Part shown: positions 50,164 to 58,910 of the stretch, in pieces
How the letters are laid out: each line of letters starts with the position of its first letter
Position numbering within the stretch: position 1 is the stretch's first letter
The notes under the pieces: model-generated
What the model saw: the letters and a program-made list of their open reading frames with translations, nothing else
Told to the model about the DNA's origin: nothing
The model's database searches: none
Program-made: the position numbers and the translations under genes
Assembly: GCA_949299755.1 (NCBI GenBank)
Contig: CASGBA010000012.1
Coordinates: forward strand, 1-64,000
DNA length: 64,000 nt
Direction: 5' to 3'
Source of the DNA: an uncultured Treponema sp.
Lineage (GTDB): Bacteria; Spirochaetota; Spirochaetia; Treponematales; Treponemataceae

Positions 50164-52101
50164 ATGAATGCGGTAAAAATATATTTTTGTTGCCTTTGCG
50201 CAGGCATATTTTTAGGGGTAGTTCCAGCCGGTGCGCAGCAAAACACTCAGATAACCAGAAGGGACTTTAATTCAGCTGTCCTGGCGGCATCAACTGTAGC
50301 GGGAAACCAGATTCCACCTGAACAAACAGGCACATGGCAAGAAATAATAAACAATGCGGTTTTTACAATTTTTAGAACACCGGAATTATACCGGGGAGAA
50401 ATTTCAATCCGGATAATAGAGGATGAAAATGTTTCCCTAAGATTTTATCCCGACGGAGTTTTTGAGCTTTCAACAGGTCTTTTGGACTTCATTGATGAAA
50501 CACTGTTTGTATCCGCAGCCTCTTCTGCCAGGCGCATGAGACAATTAGACAATGAGCGGGAAAAAATGATTCTTCCCTTTATCGCTGCGGAAGCCGGCCT
50601 TTTTGCGGCGGATGCGGAATTCAGCGCTTATTCCAGGCTTGCATCCGTCCAGGGGAATTCAACCGCCGGGAAAAGCGGAAGTTTCTATGATTTTTCGGAA
50701 AGAGAAACTTTTTTGGCTGACATATGTGCCATTTCCCTGCTTTCCAGCTCCGGAACCTTTTTATCCTATACGGAATGGCTTGAATATATATATACTGAAA
50801 GCCGAAGTAAATCCATATTGAAAAAATATATCAGCCGATTCCCTTCCTACGAGACTAGAACCGGAAAACTAAAAAAAGAAATTTCCAGTCCGGCAAACGT
50901 TGTCGTAAAACTGAATGCGGTTGTCAACTCCCTTAAGACAGACTTGGGTGCGGGAGAAGCCTCTTCTTTTATCGATGATTTGGAAGAAAAAATACCTGAG
51001 CTTGTTTATCTGTACAGACTGAAAGCGCTTCTTGCCCACAGGGCCTGGGAGCAATCCTTTTTTAAAAACGGTGAAAACACAGGGGTTCTTTCCATGCTCC
51101 CCTTTGGCCAAACCATTGATCAGGGAAAAACCTCAATCTTAAAGGCAGTGATAAAAGATGTTGAATCCGACGGTGAAAGTCTCTTTGGCCGTTTGTCTGA
51201 AAAAAATACAGCGGACGGAAATGAAAGACTTTATAAAAGAGCTTTGGATTCATACAGAAAGGTTTCTGAATATTACGATGACTTTACAATCCGCTCAGCC
51301 TATGCCTTTTTATCCGCCCAAAGCTCACCGGCGAACGGGTTGGCCCCAATCATAGCATCAGCTGCAGAAGCGGCATTAAAAGAAGCCGGGACATCCTCAA
51401 TTATTGCCAGAACTAATTACGCGCGTCTTTTATTTTTAAGCGGAAAGGATCTTCCTCTGGCGGTAAAAATGATGGAGGAAATTTTTCCAGAAAATAATTA
51501 TGACCGGGTATCAAAAAAAGAATGTAATTATGCATATGTGTCCCCCGGTTTCCCGGGAGATTCCAGGATGGCGGCGGGTTTTTACGCTGTTACCCTCAAA
51601 CAAAACGGTAATACAGAAAGGGCGGAAAATATTGTTTCCAGACTGACAGAAACATGGAATGCCGGTCAGATTCACGCCGAAGAACTTCTGTTTAAATCCG
51701 TAGGCTTAGGTGATGATACAGATACGGTGGCATCCCTATGGGGGGAACCCTCAGAAATAGCCTTTAACACAAAATCAGAAACCTGGACATATCCGGACTT
51801 ATGTGCCCGTATTATTTTCATGCCTGTACCGGACACGAATGAAGAATCGGGAGCTTACGAAGGAACCATCTCAGAAGCTGTTATGCTGAAATTCTTCTTC
51901 AACTCGCCTGTATCCCTTCCAGGCGAAATACGGACAGGAGACAGCAGGAAAGACTTTGAAACCGTATTCGGGTTCCCCCGGTACAGGGAAGCGGATGCTT
52001 ATGTATATTTTTACAATGGCATCCGCTTTAAGGTTTCTTTTTCAAGCGGAAGCACGTCAACCGGAGATGAAAAAATCCGGTATGTTTCCGTCAGTTTTTG
52101 A
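50164..52101 (+). CDS. Secreted pseudo-M48 protein with helical repeats and BamE-like units
   Basis: The 645-residue product has a signal peptide (about 1-24, VVPAGAQ). Residues about 90-220 copy the M48 peptidase fold (FYPDGVFELSTGLLDFIDETLFVSAASSARRM; later ETFLADICAISLLSSSG), but the zinc motif HExxH is SSARR (residues 120-124) and the downstream glutamate is not evident. A helical TPR-like section follows (about 255-510). Then come two units like the SmpA/BamE fold (SLWGEPSEIAFNTKSETWTYPD and FETVFGFPRYREADAYVYFYNGIRFKV). A role in outer-membrane assembly quality control is my inference. Confidence 0.72.
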   Translation: MNAVKIYFCCLCAGIFLGVVPAGAQQNTQITRRDFNSAVLAASTVAGNQIPPEQTGTWQEIINNAVFTIFRTPELYRGEISIRIIEDENVSLRFYPDGVFELSTGLLDFIDETLFVSAASSARRMRQLDNEREKMILPFIAAEAGLFAADAEFSAYSRLASVQGNSTAGKSGSFYDFSERETFLADICAISLLSSSGTFLSYTEWLEYIYTESRSKSILKKYISRFPSYETRTGKLKKEISSPANVVVKLNAVVNSLKTDLGAGEASSFIDDLEEKIPELVYLYRLKALLAHRAWEQSFFKNGENTGVLSMLPFGQTIDQGKTSILKAVIKDVESDGESLFGRLSEKNTADGNERLYKRALDSYRKVSEYYDDFTIRSAYAFLSAQSSPANGLAPIIASAAEAALKEAGTSSIIARTNYARLLFLSGKDLPLAVKMMEEIFPENNYDRVSKKECNYAYVSPGFPGDSRMAAGFYAVTLKQNGNTERAENIVSRLTETWNAGQIHAEELLFKSVGLGDDTDTVASLWGEPSEIAFNTKSETWTYPDLCARIIFMPVPDTNEESGAYEGTISEAVMLKFFFNSPVSLPGEIRTGDSRKDFETVFGFPRYREADAYVYFYNGIRFKVSFSSGSTSTGDEKIRYVSVSF

Positions 52102-52879
52102 GCAACGAATCAAAAACATCATCCATAGTAAAAATGCCGGATTTTATTTTTCCTGACGGATCAGTGGAGGCAAGCCATTCCAGAGCACGTACAGCGCCTA
52201 TTGCGAATCCTTCCCTGGTTCTGGCAGCATGGATAAGTTGTATTGTATCCGCCGGAGAATCAAAAATCACAGAATGGGTTCCGGGAACAGCACCTACACG
52301 CAGACTGGCAAGGTGAAGTTCATGGGGTTCAGGCCTACGTGTGAAAGAATCCGTGACAAGCTCCGTTTTTCTGGGAATATTCTTCATTACCAGACGGGCA
52401 ATGTCGATTCCGGTACCTGAGGGACTGTCCGCTTTTTGACTGTGATGGGCTTCAAAAACAGCCGCATCGTATTCATCAAATTCCGAAATCATTTTTGAAG
52501 CCGCGGAAACAATGCGGTAAAATAAATTTACACCTATTGAAAAATTCGAAGCATACAACATTGAGGTTTTATTTAAATCAACCAGTTGCCGGACTTCAGA
52601 TATTTTATCAAGCCAGCCCGTAGTCCCCACAACGAGGGGAAGACGTAGAGGGAGAAGCGCTTTTATATTCTGGACGGCCGAGGCAGGATGGGAAAACTCA
52701 ATGATACCTTCCGCTCCGGAATTCCTGACAGCCTCAGCCATCTTTACATGATCCGAAGTAATACAGGATGCGTCTTCCGCGAATAAATCCACGGAGCAAA
52801 CACATTCATGACCACGGGTTTTAAGGGCTTTTTCAACCATATGCCCCATTTTACCATAACCTACAAGTGCTATTTTCAT
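52091..52879 (-). CDS. dapB: 4-hydroxy-tetrahydrodipicolinate reductase
   Basis: The 262-residue enzyme has the NAD(P) loop VGYGKMGHMVE and the catalytic HHSQKADSPSGTG, with histidine-histidine and lysine intact. It reduces the DapA product on the lysine/diaminopimelate path for peptidoglycan. GAGGAAA precedes the ATG. It is 32 bases downstream of lysC, and its end overlaps the convergent pseudo-M48 gene by 11 bases. Confidence 0.96.
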   Translation of the reverse strand: MKIALVGYGKMGHMVEKALKTRGHECVCSVDLFAEDASCITSDHVKMAEAVRNSGAEGIIEFSHPASAVQNIKALLPLRLPLVVGTTGWLDKISEVRQLVDLNKTSMLYASNFSIGVNLFYRIVSAASKMISEFDEYDAAVFEAHHSQKADSPSGTGIDIARLVMKNIPRKTELVTDSFTRRPEPHELHLASLRVGAVPGTHSVIFDSPADTIQLIHAARTREGFAIGAVRALEWLASTDPSGKIKSGIFTMDDVFDSLLKN

Positions 52880-52911
52880 AACTATTTCCTCCCCTTTATT
52901 TGCAAACAGTC

Positions 52912-54282
52912 TTATTGCTTATCCTTTGCCGAACAAAGGCCTCCTTTCCCGAAATACCTTTCATGAAGAAGCTTGACTACAGTATCAGACTCGTTTGATC
53001 CGCAAATCATACTGATATTAACTTTTGAAGCACCTTGGCTTATCATCTGAACATTAATGTTGTTCGCGGCTAAAACATCAAAAGACGCTGCAAGAATAGA
53101 GCTTGACTGGCGCACATCGCAAATCACAGTCACGATGGCCATATCGTTTTTTATTTCAACATCTGCGTATTCTTCCAAATCTTTTTGCAGGGCAGGAAGA
53201 TTAACACGCTTAAAATCAACAGTAAGAGAAATGGAAACTTCAGAGGTTGCAACCACGTCAATACTAATACAATGGCGGGCAAAAATATCAAAAACCTTTG
53301 CCAAAAATCCGTACTGGCCCAACATCCTTGTAGAAACCAGGTCAATGAGAATTACATTTTTTTTACTCGTTATTGCCCTGACCGGATCCGGTGTTTTTTC
53401 ATGTTTAGTGACAATAAGGGAACCGGGAGCATCGATATTATAGGAGTTTTTTACCCGGACAGGCGTACCTGTTTGTATGCAGGGCAACATTGATCTGGGA
53501 TGAAGAACCTGGGAACCAAAATAAGCGAGCTCCGCCACTTCATCGTAGGTAGCTACAGGAACAGTCCTTGCGGATGGAACTATCCTCGGGTCCGTTGTCA
53601 GTATTCCGTCCACATCCTTCCAGGTCTGGACTTCCTCCGCATCCAAAGCAGCACCTATTACAGTTGCCGTAAGATCACTTCCTCCCCTGCCCAGTGTAGT
53701 AATGAATCCGTTTGAGTCCTTGGCTATAAAACCGGTAACCACAGGGATGGGGAATCTTTCCTCTTTCTTAGACTCGCGATAAGAAGAAAAAATACGCCGG
53801 ATATTAGCCCATGTTTCCGGAAGAAGATCAGCGCCGGTGTAATTTGAATCCGAAACAAAACCCGCATCCCATGCATCGTAAAATTTCGCAGGAACACCCT
53901 GCCCTTCCAAATAAGAAGCCATAAGCCGGACGGACAGTCTTTCCCCGAAGGAAACCAGATAATCCCGGGATCTGGATGTAAGCTCTTTTAACATGGAAAT
54001 TCCGGTTAAAAGAGTCCGGAGCTCCTCTAATAAAAAATCTATTTCAGTAACTGGAACATTCAACTGTTCCGCTGTATCTTTATGAAGCTTCTCAACAGCA
54101 TCAACAGATACAATTCCTTTGAGGGCCATATCTGCGGCAGTAAGCAAATCATCCGTGGTATCACCCATGGCGGAAAGCACAACCACAGGCTTTTTTTCAG
54201 CCATCTCCGCTATAATGGAAGCAACACGGCGTATTCTCTCTGCATTGGCAAGTGAAGAACCACCGAATTTCATTACAATCAT
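52912..54282 (-). CDS. lysC: Aspartate kinase
   Basis: ATG 54282 (MIVMKFGGSSLAN) has GGAG 6 bases upstream; the earlier ATG 54288 would abut it. The 456-residue enzyme has the kinase signature MKFGGSS, the catalytic GRGGSDLTA, and two C-terminal ACT domains (about 310-450: TRMLGQYGFLAKVFDIFARHCISIDVVATSEVS and SFDVLAANNINVQMISQGASKVN), so allosteric control by lysine or threonine is likely. With dapB it starts the aspartate family pathway. A minus-strand promoter (TCGACT-17-TAATAT) lies at 54310-54338. Confidence 0.96.
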   Translation of the reverse strand: MIVMKFGGSSLANAERIRRVASIIAEMAEKKPVVVLSAMGDTTDDLLTAADMALKGIVSVDAVEKLHKDTAEQLNVPVTEIDFLLEELRTLLTGISMLKELTSRSRDYLVSFGERLSVRLMASYLEGQGVPAKFYDAWDAGFVSDSNYTGADLLPETWANIRRIFSSYRESKKEERFPIPVVTGFIAKDSNGFITTLGRGGSDLTATVIGAALDAEEVQTWKDVDGILTTDPRIVPSARTVPVATYDEVAELAYFGSQVLHPRSMLPCIQTGTPVRVKNSYNIDAPGSLIVTKHEKTPDPVRAITSKKNVILIDLVSTRMLGQYGFLAKVFDIFARHCISIDVVATSEVSISLTVDFKRVNLPALQKDLEEYADVEIKNDMAIVTVICDVRQSSSILAASFDVLAANNINVQMISQGASKVNISMICGSNESDTVVKLLHERYFGKGGLCSAKDKQ

Positions 54283-54309
54283 TCGCATCTCCGATAAGAA
54301 ACTCTGGTT

Positions 54310-54338
54310 ATATTACCAGTTTTCGCCCTGTTAGTCGA
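54310..54338 (-). promoter_or_regulatory. Promoter of lysC-dapB
   Basis: On the minus strand TCGACT (54338-54333), 17 bases, TAATAT (54315-54310). The -10 sits in the short inverted repeat CTGGT-ACCAG (54304-54319). It leaves a leader of about 20 bases with GGAG. Confidence 0.5.
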
Positions 54339-54843
54339 TACTCCGGCAAAAAGTATCTTCCATACTGAAAGCGGTAACAGCGCCTTCTTCCGGCAGGGGA
54401 TCTTCAAATTTAGAATCAAAAAAGCTTTTCATATTATCATCAATGATATAGCCTCTTACACCTTCGGTTCTTAAAAATGTATTCCGTGCATTTAAATTGT
54501 TTACCGCGGTTTTCCTGTCCGTGTCAAAATATATGATATGGACTTTATGACCAGCAGAGGAAAAAAACCGGACATTTTCCTGTCTTTCCTTGAAAGACCA
54601 GAACCCATAGTCCAAAACCACATTCCGTCCTGTATTTAAGAGCCTCAAAGCCACACCAGCAAGATATTCTTTGCATCTGGACAACATATCCGCATGCCTG
54701 TCCGGACCAATGCATGAATCAAAAAGGGTAAGCATTAAATCATCACAGGAGAGCTTGAAAAAATCACCTGAAGAGTCAAGCCTGTCAGCGTAAAAGGTTT
54801 TTCCGCTTCCCACTTTTCCGCAAAGAAGTAAAATATCAGCCAC
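54331..54843 (-). CDS. P-loop kinase-like protein
   Basis: GTG 54843 (VADILLLCGKVGSGKT) is chosen: GGTGG lies upstream, and longer frames have no kinase character before the P-loop. The 170-residue protein has P-loop GKVGSGKT and a later LDYGFWSFKERQENVRFF region, like small AAA_33/zeta-type kinases that phosphorylate nucleotides, sugars or RNA ends. The substrate is unknown. It precedes lysC on the same strand. Confidence 0.78.
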   Translation of the reverse strand: MADILLLCGKVGSGKTFYADRLDSSGDFFKLSCDDLMLTLFDSCIGPDRHADMLSRCKEYLAGVALRLLNTGRNVVLDYGFWSFKERQENVRFFSSAGHKVHIIYFDTDRKTAVNNLNARNTFLRTEGVRGYIIDDNMKSFFDSKFEDPLPEEGAVTAFSMEDTFCRSID

Positions 54844-54993
54844 AAAACCACCATGAATTAAAAATAAACCCGGAAAATGAAAGAAACCGTCCCGCACCGG
54901 AGGCGCAAAACGGTTTCCAACATAAACATAATACCCGGTATCCCCTACGGGAAAATACCGGGACATTTGTTTTACTACCTGGACTTGCAGGAA

Positions 54994-55545
54994 TTATTCA
55001 GAAGCTTCCTGACTCAAAAGAGCCTTCAAAGCTTCATCCGCCTTAAATTCAGCGAAAGCGGCGCTTTCATTGCGGACGTAGGAATTAACCTGATTCTGTA
55101 AATCCGCGGCAAGACCGTTAATGTCGTAAGACATTAAAACGTAAACACCGCCATCTTCATCCATGTAAACTTCTTCAATATCAGCGCCTGCCAGGGACAC
55201 ATCGGCTGTCTGCTTTGAAATTTCTTCCATAAACTCTATGAGCTCTGTCTCATCCCCAATTCCCGCATCCTGTGTATAGGTTACGAGGGCGGTCTGAACA
55301 TCTGTTTGGAGCCACATAGCTATTTTATTACGGGCATCTGATTCAGCTTTTTTCTGGGAAGTAGCCCTGTTGGACATCTTTCCATATCCGACTTCATAGT
55401 GAACTGTATCGGATTTTTTGTTCATCGTCACAACCCATGCAGGAACGCCGTCAATGGTTTCCTCTGCCACATTGGAATTACTTCCACAACCTGTAAAAGC
55501 AAAAACCAGGAAAAATGCGGCAATAAGCGCAAAAGTTTTTTCCAT
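54994..55545 (-). CDS. LPP20-family lipoprotein
   Basis: ATG 55545 (second of an ATG-ATG pair) has GGAG 6 bases before it. The 183-residue protein has a lipobox FTGC and the LPP20-type body: VPAWVVTMNKKSDTVHYEVGYGKMSNRATSQKKAESDARNKIAMWLQTDVQ. Such lipoproteins are outer-membrane or flagellar-associated. The C-terminal helix is alanine/glutamate-rich. It lies upstream of the P-loop gene on the same strand. Confidence 0.88.
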   Translation of the reverse strand: MEKTFALIAAFFLVFAFTGCGSNSNVAEETIDGVPAWVVTMNKKSDTVHYEVGYGKMSNRATSQKKAESDARNKIAMWLQTDVQTALVTYTQDAGIGDETELIEFMEEISKQTADVSLAGADIEEVYMDEDGGVYVLMSYDINGLAADLQNQVNSYVRNESAAFAEFKADEALKALLSQEASE

Positions 55546-55669
55546 CATTGTCTCCGTCTTATTCTGGAAATCCGCCGGCATATACCGGAGGGACATTCAA
55601 GTCAAAGGTATTATACCTTAAAAACTTTCCGATTATCAACATAACGCTGTTTTTTTTACAAAAAAATGC

Positions 55670-55675
55670 TAAAGT
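55670..55675 (+). promoter_or_regulatory. -10 box of the RNB exoribonuclease gene
   Basis: TAAAGT ends 6 bases before ATG 55682, and no Shine-Dalgarno precedes the start. The -35 region is weak (CTGTTT near 55647). Confidence 0.45.
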
Positions 55676-55681
55676 AACCCT

Positions 55682-57562
55682 ATGTTCAAAGAGAAAAGCC
55701 TGCTCCTTTACAAAAACCAGCCAGCAGTTGTCACTGGGATTGAAAACGGGAAAATAACAATAACATTACCCGGAAAAAACAAGAATCCCGGTGAAATAAA
55801 ACACATAAGAGAAAAAGACGCCTTCCTGTTATCCCCGGGGCCGGTATCCAGCCCTGAAGAAGCATTGGAAGAAATCCTGCCTGCTTTTGAAGTGCAACCG
55901 GAAGAAGCGGAAACCTTTTTTTCCGGTGAAGAACCTTCCTTCCGGGAACTTTCAGAACTTTTATGGGGAAATCTTTCACCGTCAAAGGCTTGGACGGCAT
56001 GGAATTTCCTGTCAACATCCCCCTGGTTTGTCTGCAGCTCACCCGAAGACCCTATTGGAATACGGCGGAAAGAGGATGTTGAAAGGGAAAATGAAAAACG
56101 AGAAGAAAAAGAGAAAAAAGAGAGGGAGAGGGAGGCTTTTTTTCTCAGATTGAGAAATACAGCAAAGGGAAAAGACGGAGGAATAAAACTTCCTGAAGAT
56201 GCCGTCTTCCTTCAGGATGCGGAAGCCTTGGCGCTCGGTAAAACGGATAAATCAACCGCATTACACGGGGCAGGACTTCCGGAAACAGCGGAAGCGGCCC
56301 ATTCCATCCTTATTAAAAGCGGTTACTGGGACAGAAAAAAAAATCCCTGGCCATCCAGAAAAGACCGGGGTTTTTCAGCTGTTTCCGTTCCCGTGGACAC
56401 TCCTCCTGAAAAGGATGATATGGAGAGGGAAGATTTCACCTACATGGATGCTTTCGCCATAGATAACGAATGGAGCGATGACCCGGATGACGCTGTAAGT
56501 TTCCATGACGGAAAACTGTGGATACACGTGGCGGATCCCGCAGCCTCAATCCAACCGGACACACCTGCGGACAAGGAAGCCAGGGCCAGGGGTTCAACCC
56601 TTTATATACCGGAAGGGGTTGCCAGAATGTTGGACGGAAAAGCTTTGGATTATTTCGCTTTGGGACTTTCAGAAAAATCCCGTGCCCTGTCTTTCGGCAT
56701 AACATTCACAGACACCGGAGCAATAAAAGAGGTTGAAATAAAGAAAACTTTTGTATCCGTAACAAGAATGACTTATAAACAAGCTGATGAAGAAAAAGAG
56801 AATCCAAAACTCGCACCCCTTTTCACCATAGCGGAAAGGAACTTACGACGGAGGACTGAAGCCGGAGCTGTTTCAATCGACTTGCCGGAAGTGAAGATTT
56901 CGGTGGACTCGGAAAAAAACATCGGTTTTTTTCCGGTTGCACGCACGGAATCCTCCGCCATGGTGATGGAAATGATGCTTCTTGCCGGGGAAGCGGCGGC
57001 CCGCTTCGCTTTTAAGAACTCAATACCCTTCCAGTATATCAGCCAGGAAGAGCCTTCCTTGCCCCAGAAGCTTCCGGAAGGGCTGGCGGGAGAATACGCA
57101 AAGCGGCGATCGATGAAGGCAAGGAAAACAGGGACAATCCCGGCAGACCATGCGGGTCTTGGCCTGGGGGTGTACAGCCAGGTCACCAGCCCGTTACGGA
57201 GATACGGAGATCTGGCCGCCCACCAGCAGTTGCGGCGTTTCCTGTCCGGGGAAAAACTCTTGTCCGCCGATGAGATGACGGAAAGAATAGCCCAGGGGGA
57301 CATGGCCCAAAGAATGTGCGTCCAGGCTGAAAGGTCAACAAATATGCATTGGACAATTAATTACCTGTTGGACAATCCGGATTGGACGGCGGAAGCTTCC
57401 ATTGTGGAAATAAACGGAAAAGACTGTACCGTGATAATCCCGGAACTGGCTCTGGAAGCCCTGATTACTTGTCCTCCCGGCGCAAAGCTGAATGGAATAA
57501 TCCGTGTAAAATCCGGAGGAGCGGATGTGGTTAAACTGAATCCAGGCATATATCCGGTTTAG
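55682..57562 (+). CDS. RNB-domain exoribonuclease (RNase II/R type)
   Basis: The 626-residue protein has the RNB catalytic signature IDNEWSDDPDDAV (metal-binding aspartates) and later GVYSQVTSPLRRYGDLAAHQQLRRFL, the RNB close. The N-terminal third is charged and poorly matches the cold-shock domains of RNase R; an S1-like domain is short at the end. It degrades RNA 3'-5'. A -10-like TAAAGT ends 6 bases before ATG 55682, implying a leaderless message. A bidirectional terminator follows. Confidence 0.92.
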   Translation: MFKEKSLLLYKNQPAVVTGIENGKITITLPGKNKNPGEIKHIREKDAFLLSPGPVSSPEEALEEILPAFEVQPEEAETFFSGEEPSFRELSELLWGNLSPSKAWTAWNFLSTSPWFVCSSPEDPIGIRRKEDVERENEKREEKEKKEREREAFFLRLRNTAKGKDGGIKLPEDAVFLQDAEALALGKTDKSTALHGAGLPETAEAAHSILIKSGYWDRKKNPWPSRKDRGFSAVSVPVDTPPEKDDMEREDFTYMDAFAIDNEWSDDPDDAVSFHDGKLWIHVADPAASIQPDTPADKEARARGSTLYIPEGVARMLDGKALDYFALGLSEKSRALSFGITFTDTGAIKEVEIKKTFVSVTRMTYKQADEEKENPKLAPLFTIAERNLRRRTEAGAVSIDLPEVKISVDSEKNIGFFPVARTESSAMVMEMMLLAGEAAARFAFKNSIPFQYISQEEPSLPQKLPEGLAGEYAKRRSMKARKTGTIPADHAGLGLGVYSQVTSPLRRYGDLAAHQQLRRFLSGEKLLSADEMTERIAQGDMAQRMCVQAERSTNMHWTINYLLDNPDWTAEASIVEINGKDCTVIIPELALEALITCPPGAKLNGIIRVKSGGADVVKLNPGIYPV

Positions 57563-57600
57563 ACAGTAAATAACTACACCGCATAAATGAGACACAGCGC

Positions 57601-57636
57601 AAAAAAAGAAGCGCCGGACAAAATCCGGCGCTTTCA
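57601..57636. terminator. Bidirectional terminator between RNB gene and ABC ATPase gene
   Basis: GCGCCGGA (57611-57618) and TCCGGCGC (57624-57631), extended by AA/TT, form a stable stem. On the minus strand the T-run CTTCTTTTTTT follows, ending the ugpC-like gene. On the plus strand TTTC follows weakly. Confidence 0.88.
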
Positions 57637-57676
57637 GTAAAAACTCTTCCCTCGTATACGGAGGGGAAATGACATT

Positions 57677-58789
57677 TTACTCAGATTTCACATCATCACA
57701 AATGGAAAGCTCTGTCTCCTTATCGAAGAAACGGGCTTTTTCCATTTCAGGAACAAAGTTCACCGTGTCGCCCAACTGGAGAACCACATCCGGGCCGACT
57801 TTTGCAATGAGAACCTGGGTTTTGGTGGCCAAATAGAGATGGGTTTCCGCTCCAAGGGGTTCTTTTACGGTAACCTTCATCTGCATATTGCTCTTGGGAG
57901 CCGGTGTGCTCTGGTAAACGAGACCTTCGGGACGGATTCCAAAATAAACTTCTTTCCCCACATAATCTTTAAGTATTTTCTGCTGTTCAGCGGTGGGAAC
58001 AACCTCGAAGGAACCCTCATCGGCAACAATCTGCCCGCCCTTCTCCACAATTTTTACGGTGAGGAAGTTCATGGGCGGTGAACCGATAAATCCGGCCACA
58101 AATTTATTTACAGGATGATTATACAGGTAAAGGGGTGATCCGATTTGCTGGACTTTTCCGTCTTTCATAACAACAATCTTGTCGCCCATGGTCATAGCTT
58201 CAACCTGGTCGTGGGTAACATAAATCATAGTGGCTTTAAGCCTGTTATGAAGCTCGGATATTTCGGCACGCATCTGGACACGCAATTTGGCATCAAGGTT
58301 GGAAAGGGGCTCATCAAAAAGGAATACTTTAGGATTGCGCACAATTGCGCGGCCTACAGCGACACGCTGGCGCTGACCGCCGGACAAAGCTTTCGGCTTG
58401 CGATCAAGGAGTTTCTCGATATCAAGGATGCGGGCAGCTTCCTTTACGCGGCGGTCAATTTCCGCCTTGTCAGTTTTCCTGATACGGAGACCAAACGCCA
58501 TGTTGTCATATACAGTCATATGAGGATACAAAGCGTAATTCTGGAAAACCATGGCAATGTTGCGGTCTTTCGGAGCCACATCATTCATGCGTTCACCATC
58601 AATAAAAAGATCGCCCTCACTGATTTCCTCAAGTCCGGCAACCATACGGAGGGTTGTGGATTTTCCACACCCGGAAGGACCAACGAAAACAACGAATTCC
58701 TGATCCTCAATCGTGATATTGGCATTATCCACTGCACGGACTTCACCATCGTAGACTTTGCCGATACCTTTCAACTCGACTTTTGCCAT
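57677..58789 (-). CDS. ugpC: Sugar ABC transporter ATP-binding protein (UgpC/MsmK type)
   Basis: The 370-residue protein has Walker A GPSGCGKST, signature LSGGQRQRVAVGRA, Walker B VFLFDEPLSNLD, and a C-terminal TOBE-like regulatory domain (about 235-370). In Gram-positives and spirochaetes one such ATPase serves several sugar permeases. AGGAGG precedes the ATG and a perfect promoter lies upstream. It is separated from its likely permease genes by argH. Confidence 0.95.
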   Translation of the reverse strand: MAKVELKGIGKVYDGEVRAVDNANITIEDQEFVVFVGPSGCGKSTTLRMVAGLEEISEGDLFIDGERMNDVAPKDRNIAMVFQNYALYPHMTVYDNMAFGLRIRKTDKAEIDRRVKEAARILDIEKLLDRKPKALSGGQRQRVAVGRAIVRNPKVFLFDEPLSNLDAKLRVQMRAEISELHNRLKATMIYVTHDQVEAMTMGDKIVVMKDGKVQQIGSPLYLYNHPVNKFVAGFIGSPPMNFLTVKIVEKGGQIVADEGSFEVVPTAEQQKILKDYVGKEVYFGIRPEGLVYQSTPAPKSNMQMKVTVKEPLGAETHLYLATKTQVLIAKVGPDVVLQLGDTVNFVPEMEKARFFDKETELSICDDVKSE

Positions 58790-58819
58790 AACGGCCTCCT
58801 AAATTTATCTTATGGAAGT

Positions 58820-58848
58820 ATTTTAAGGGGAGAAAGTTGAAATGTCAA
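58820..58848 (-). promoter_or_regulatory. Promoter of the sugar ABC ATPase gene
   Basis: On the minus strand TTGACA (58848-58843), 17 bases, TAAAAT (58825-58820). Confidence 0.85.
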
Positions 58849-58910
58849 ACAAAATTTGTAAATTTTTATGCTTTTCAAGGATTTAATACCCAAACAATCT
58901 GAAACTGTTT

